From Actinomycetota bacterium (lineage in GTDB: Bacteria; Actinomycetota; Acidimicrobiia; Acidimicrobiales; Ilumatobacteraceae): a stretch of 8,710 nucleotides of DNA. The stretch spans positions 1 through 8,710 of the forward strand of contig SYNW01000034.1 of the NCBI GenBank assembly GCA_005805045.1, read 5' to 3'. The number at the start of each line of letters is the position of its first letter. The first letter of the stretch is position 1. Shown piece by piece: positions 6,391 to 8,710 of the stretch. Made by a program: the position numbers and the translations under genes. The notes beneath the pieces were generated by a model, which worked only from the letters and a program-made list of their open reading frames with translations, was not told where the DNA came from and made no database searches.

Positions 6391-7221
6391 GTGACAAGTT
6401 CTGGCGCCGATCAAAGATCCTCGGCTGAGGACAAAAGTGCGCTTCGACCAGCAGCAACCGTGATGTTGATTCGCGATGTCGCCGATGGCTTTGAAGTTTT
6501 TATGTTGCAACGCACCTACGGAGCTGCATTTGCCGGCGGGATGTACGTGTTTCCTGGCGGCAAGGTCGACGCGACCGACGGCGCCGAGGCGCTCGAGCCC
6601 TTCTGTGACGGGCTGAACGACTTCGAAGCGAGCGCAATTTTGCAGATACCAAGTGGTGGCCTCGCCTATTGGGTGGCGGCGATTCGCGAATGTTTTGAAG
6701 AGGCCGGGGTGTTGCTCGCTAGTGGCACGAAGACAAATCGCACTGTCGCATTTGATGATGATGCAACACAAGATCGCTTCTCGCGCGCACGCCGTAGCGT
6801 GCACGACTCGTCGTTAAACATGATCGAACTTTGTCAGCGCGAGAGTTTGCGACTCATCACTGGTTCAATTCACTATGTCAGTCACTGGATCACCCCAGTT
6901 GGTGAGGCACGAAGGTTTGACACACGGTTTTTTGTTGCCGATGCCCCAGAATCACAAGAGCCACTGCACGATTCGCAAGAAACAATTGCGAGTTTGTGGG
7001 TCAAGCCACAAGCGGCGCTCGACAAACTTGCGCGTGGCGAGTTGGCGATGTTTCCACCGACTTCTGAGAACTTAAAGTTCTTGGCGCGTTACAACACGAC
7101 CGCAGAAGTGTTGACGGCGGCCAAAAAAGTTTCAAACCCTGTGGCGATCTTGCCTCGCCTACGCACAAACAGCGACGGCAAAGTTATCGGCGTGATCATG
7201 CCAGGTGAACCAGGCTATTAA
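6391..7221 (+). CDS. NUDIX hydrolase, NUDT19-like
   Basis: NUDIX enzymes cleave nucleoside diphosphates linked to another group, using Mg ions held by the NUDIX-box glutamates. In this 276-residue protein the core begins near residue 20 (RPAATVMLIRD). It shows FPGGKVD (54-60), then an insertion of roughly 40 residues, then AIRECFEEAGVLL (97-109), which is the REx2EEx(A)G helix of the box. The segment HWITPVGEARRFDTRFF (165-181) is typical of the NUDT19/RP2-like branch, as is the long insertion inside the box. In animals this branch includes CoA diphosphatases; the substrate here is unknown. The start is GTG at 6391, constrained by an in-frame TAA 9 nt upstream, with a leaderless-type -10. The gene is divergent from selA and convergent with mrp (22-nt gap, no terminator seen). 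The family is secure; the substrate is not. Confidence 0.9.
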   Translation: MTSSGADQRSSAEDKSALRPAATVMLIRDVADGFEVFMLQRTYGAAFAGGMYVFPGGKVDATDGAEALEPFCDGLNDFEASAILQIPSGGLAYWVAAIRECFEEAGVLLASGTKTNRTVAFDDDATQDRFSRARRSVHDSSLNMIELCQRESLRLITGSIHYVSHWITPVGEARRFDTRFFVADAPESQEPLHDSQETIASLWVKPQAALDKLARGELAMFPPTSENLKFLARYNTTAEVLTAAKKVSNPVAILPRLRTNSDGKVIGVIMPGEPGY

Positions 7222-7243
7222 TGATTCGTTTCAATTATTTGTC

Positions 7244-8443
7244 TTAACTGCTCTTCGTGGGTTTTTCGCCGAGGGCGAGAGCGACGCTATCGAGCATGCG
7301 GGCTGAACAGCCGGCCATTTCGTTGACGGGCACGGTCTGCGAAATGATTTTCTTAGCGATGTCACGAAACACTTCGGCGGCAACACCAGCACCGGCGATC
7401 GCAACTGGTTCGCCATTGTCGCTGCCATGACTGACATCGCTTTCAATCGGAATTTGACCAAGTAGCTCGGAGCCGATTTCGATGGCCAGGTTGTGTCCGC
7501 CGCCAGCACCAAATAATGGATAAGAAGTGCCGTGCTCGCAAGTGAACGCGCTCATGTTCTCGATCACACCCGCGATGCGCAAGAAACTGCGACGCGCCAT
7601 ATCGGCGGCGCGAATTGCAACTTTCTGCGCCGAGACTGCGGGTGTAGTGACAATAATTAAATCAGTGCGTGGCAACATTCGCGCCAAGCCCATTTGCACG
7701 TCGCCCGTGCCCGGCGGCATGTCGATCAACAGATAGTCAAGTTCGCCCCAGTAAACATCTTTCAGAAATTGTTCGACGGCTTTTGTCAGCATCAATCCGC
7801 GCCACATCAGCGCGGTGCTTTCATCTTCGACAAGCATGCCCGTGCTGACGACTTTCAACAAACCTTTGCCGATTACACGCTCGTTTGGAATCATCTTTGG
7901 TTTGTCGCTGCCTTTTATGATTTTGGCTTCAAGGCGGTCTGACATGTTCAACATTCGCGGCACCGAGAAACCCCAGATATCGGCGTCAAGCACGCCAATT
8001 GTTAGGCCTTGGTTGGCGAGTGCCGCCGCCAGATTTACGGTGACAGAACTTTTACCAACACCACCCTTGCCGCTGGCGATCGCCAAGATGCGCGTGTTCA
8101 TCGGAATCTGAGTCGCTGGTGCATTTTCTTTGGCGTTCCATCTGGCGCGGGTCATGACTGCCGAGCGTTCATCGGCATCCATTTCACCCCAATCAATTTT
8201 TACTTTTGTGACACCTGGATGCGTAGTCACCCGTGACTCAACATCATTTTTTATTTGCACGCGCAACGGGCAGCCCTTGATTGTAAGTTTGACGCCGATC
8301 GTGACAAGACCTTCATCCGTGACGGTGACGCCCGTGGCCATGCCAAGGTCGACGATGTTGTCGCCGAGTTCGGGGTCGATCACGGCGCGCAACAAATTTG
8401 TAACTTCGGCGGGCGTTGGGGGCTGCACTCGGCGAGCAGTCAT
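7244..8443 (-). CDS. mrp: Mrp/ApbC-family P-loop ATPase, iron-sulfur cluster carrier
   Basis: Mrp/ApbC/Nbp35-type proteins bind and pass Fe-S clusters to apo-enzymes in the cytoplasm, powered by ATP. With the start at 8443 the protein is 399 residues. An N-terminal MIP18/DUF59 domain (about 8-85) contains VIDPELGDNIVDLG (21-34) and KGCPL (56-60). It is followed by the deviant Walker A GKGGVGKS (125-132), DAD (152-154, Walker A') and LLIDMPPGTGD (238-248, Walker B). ENMS (295-298) precedes the region that usually carries the CxxC cluster motif, but here the sequence is FTCEHG, so only C302 remains. The start is set by the position of the DUF59 domain, a TAGTTT -10 at leaderless spacing and an AGGTAG weak ribosome binding site. 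The frame stays open upstream to 8569, but that stretch covers the divergent promoter region. It is divergent from an A-type Fe-S carrier gene, which supports the role. Confidence 0.93.
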   Translation of the reverse strand: MTARRVQPPTPAEVTNLLRAVIDPELGDNIVDLGMATGVTVTDEGLVTIGVKLTIKGCPLRVQIKNDVESRVTTHPGVTKVKIDWGEMDADERSAVMTRARWNAKENAPATQIPMNTRILAIASGKGGVGKSSVTVNLAAALANQGLTIGVLDADIWGFSVPRMLNMSDRLEAKIIKGSDKPKMIPNERVIGKGLLKVVSTGMLVEDESTALMWRGLMLTKAVEQFLKDVYWGELDYLLIDMPPGTGDVQMGLARMLPRTDLIIVTTPAVSAQKVAIRAADMARRSFLRIAGVIENMSAFTCEHGTSYPLFGAGGGHNLAIEIGSELLGQIPIESDVSHGSDNGEPVAIAGAGVAAEVFRDIAKKIISQTVPVNEMAGCSARMLDSVALALGEKPTKSS

Positions 8444-8450
8444 ACATACA

Positions 8451-8456
8451 AAACTA
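8451..8456 (-). promoter_or_regulatory. Candidate -10 element (TAGTTT) for mrp
   Basis: On the minus strand TAGTTT occupies -13 to -8 relative to the mrp ATG at 8443, fitting TANNNT at leaderless spacing. It overlaps a weak Shine-Dalgarno-like AGGTAG (8454-8459, 10 nt from the ATG), so a leadered transcript from further upstream is the alternative. Confidence 0.4.
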
Positions 8457-8488
8457 CCTGAAGCGCCCGAAAACAAGCCGTCGCACCT

Positions 8489-8502
8489 GGCACACTTGTG
8501 CC
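8489..8502. promoter_or_regulatory. Inverted repeat GGCACA-CT-TGTGCC between mrp and the erpA-like gene
   Basis: This is a perfect 6-bp dyad with a 2-nt centre. It can be extended outward (ACC with GGT, allowing a bulge at T8488), making a strong hairpin or a 14-bp operator-like site. It lies about 46-59 nt upstream of the mrp start. No T-run follows it on either strand, so it is not an intrinsic terminator. An operator role is inferred. Confidence 0.45.
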
Positions 8503-8524
8503 GGTCGCAACATCCACAATCGTG

Positions 8525-8541
8525 CTGGGGTTGTGCCCCAG
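8525..8541. promoter_or_regulatory. Inverted repeat CTGGGG-TTGTG-CCCCAG upstream of the erpA-like gene
   Basis: This is a perfect 6-bp, GC-rich stem around a 5-nt loop. No T-run follows, so it is not a classical terminator. It falls just upstream of the candidate -10 at 8546, where a bound repressor would block the promoter. Function is inferred from position only. Confidence 0.4.
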
Positions 8542-8545
8542 ACGG

Positions 8546-8551
8546 TAGTCT
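8546..8551 (+). promoter_or_regulatory. Candidate -10 element (TAGTCT) for the erpA-like gene
   Basis: TAGTCT fits TANNNT and would yield a leader of about 30 nt that includes the GGAG ribosome binding site. No clear -35 is visible at 16-18 nt. The call rests on consensus and position. Confidence 0.3.
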
Positions 8552-8576
8552 TAACTCGAGTTTCACCAACTAAAAC

Positions 8577-8580
8577 GGAG
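8577..8580 (+). promoter_or_regulatory. Ribosome binding site (GGAG) of the erpA-like gene
   Basis: GGAG ends 8 nt before the ATG at 8589, ideal spacing. It is one of only two clear Shine-Dalgarno sequences in the window, so this gene is leadered, unlike most of its neighbours. Confidence 0.7.
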
Positions 8581-8588
8581 ACCATTAA

Positions 8589-8710
8589 ATGATCACCCTG
8601 ACGGACAAAGCAGCAGTCAAAGTCAAGCAACTTCTCGAGTCTGAGAATGCAACCGATCTCGCGTTGCGCGTTGCAGTTCGACCTGGCGGATGCTCGGGAT
8701 ATTCATATGA
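8589..8710 (+). CDS. erpA: A-type iron-sulfur carrier (ErpA/IscA/HesB family), N-terminal part (3' truncated)
   Basis: A-type carriers accept Fe-S clusters from the scaffold and insert them into target enzymes. The window holds the first 40 codons before the sequence ends. The start ITLTDKAAVKVKQLL matches the family N terminus. VAVRPGGCSGYSY (residues 28-40) contains the first conserved ligand cysteine, C35, in its GGCSGY setting. The two other conserved cysteines (the C-terminal CGC motif) lie beyond the window. The ATG has a well-placed GGAG. The gene is divergent from mrp over 145 nt, forming a likely Fe-S delivery pair. Family is secure. The choice among erpA, iscA and sufA symbols is less so; ErpA-like is the usual actinobacterial form. 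Confidence 0.88.
   Translation, partial: MITLTDKAAVKVKQLLESENATDLALRVAVRPGGCSGYSY

Noticed and set aside
6301..6804. A minus-strand open frame of 167 codons over the start of the NUDIX gene.
   Set aside because: It overlaps a clear NUDIX coding sequence and the selA promoter, and its translation resembles no protein family.
8444..8569. A 42-residue cysteine-rich N-terminal extension of Mrp, from an in-frame ATG at 8569, resembling a metal-binding segment (CGCC and CARC).
   Set aside because: The stretch covers the divergent promoter region and both inverted repeats. The DUF59 domain begins normally after the ATG at 8443, which has a -10 hexamer and a weak ribosome binding site at proper distances.
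8444..8588. Possible tRNA(Sec) or other structured RNA in the mrp / erpA-like gap.
   Set aside because: The two hairpins do not form a cloverleaf, and no T-loop GGTTCRA-type motif or acceptor pairing was found on either strand.

Overview
This window looks like chromosomal DNA from an actinobacterium, most likely of the Acidimicrobiia type. The clues are moderate GC content, very tight gene packing, several GTG starts and one TTG start, an actinobacterial-style A-type iron-sulfur carrier, and many gene starts preceded by a bare TANNNT -10 hexamer instead of a ribosome binding site. The taxonomic call is inferred from protein flavour and promoter style, with no database search behind it. No mobile elements, CRISPR arrays, rRNA or tRNA genes were found.

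Layout from left to right. (1) The 3' end of a probable class I SAM-dependent methyltransferase (+). (2) asd, aspartate-semialdehyde dehydrogenase (+), 4 nt after it. (3) A stand-alone receiver-domain protein (-), converging on asd with a 3-nt gap. (4) A secreted/membrane NfeD-family ClpP-class protein (+), divergent from the receiver gene. (5) selB and selA (-), an operon read selA then selB, converging on nfeD with another 3-nt gap. (6) A NUDT19-like NUDIX hydrolase (+), divergent from selA. (7) mrp/apbC, a P-loop Fe-S cluster carrier (-), converging on the NUDIX gene. (8) The first 40 codons of an ErpA/IscA-type A-type Fe-S carrier (+), divergent from mrp across a 145-nt region holding two strong inverted repeats.

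How the genes fit together. selA and selB supply two of the four dedicated selenocysteine functions: Sec-tRNA synthesis and Sec-specific elongation. The tRNA (selC) and selenophosphate synthetase (selD) are not in the window, so they and at least one selenoprotein should be elsewhere in the genome. mrp and the erpA-like gene form a divergent Fe-S cluster delivery pair. asd is core amino-acid biosynthesis (lysine/diaminopimelate, threonine, methionine). The other genes are single-gene units.

The most notable sequence-level pattern is not a gene. Five of the six complete genes that have their own upstream region and whose starts could be assessed individually, apart from nfeD (asd, the receiver gene, selA, the NUDIX gene and mrp), have a TANNNT hexamer ending 6-7 nt before the start codon. 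This is where a -10 element sits when transcription begins at the start codon, so widespread leaderless transcription is predicted. The two genes with clear Shine-Dalgarno sequences (nfeD and the erpA-like gene) lack it. I found no wholly undescribed multi-gene system here.
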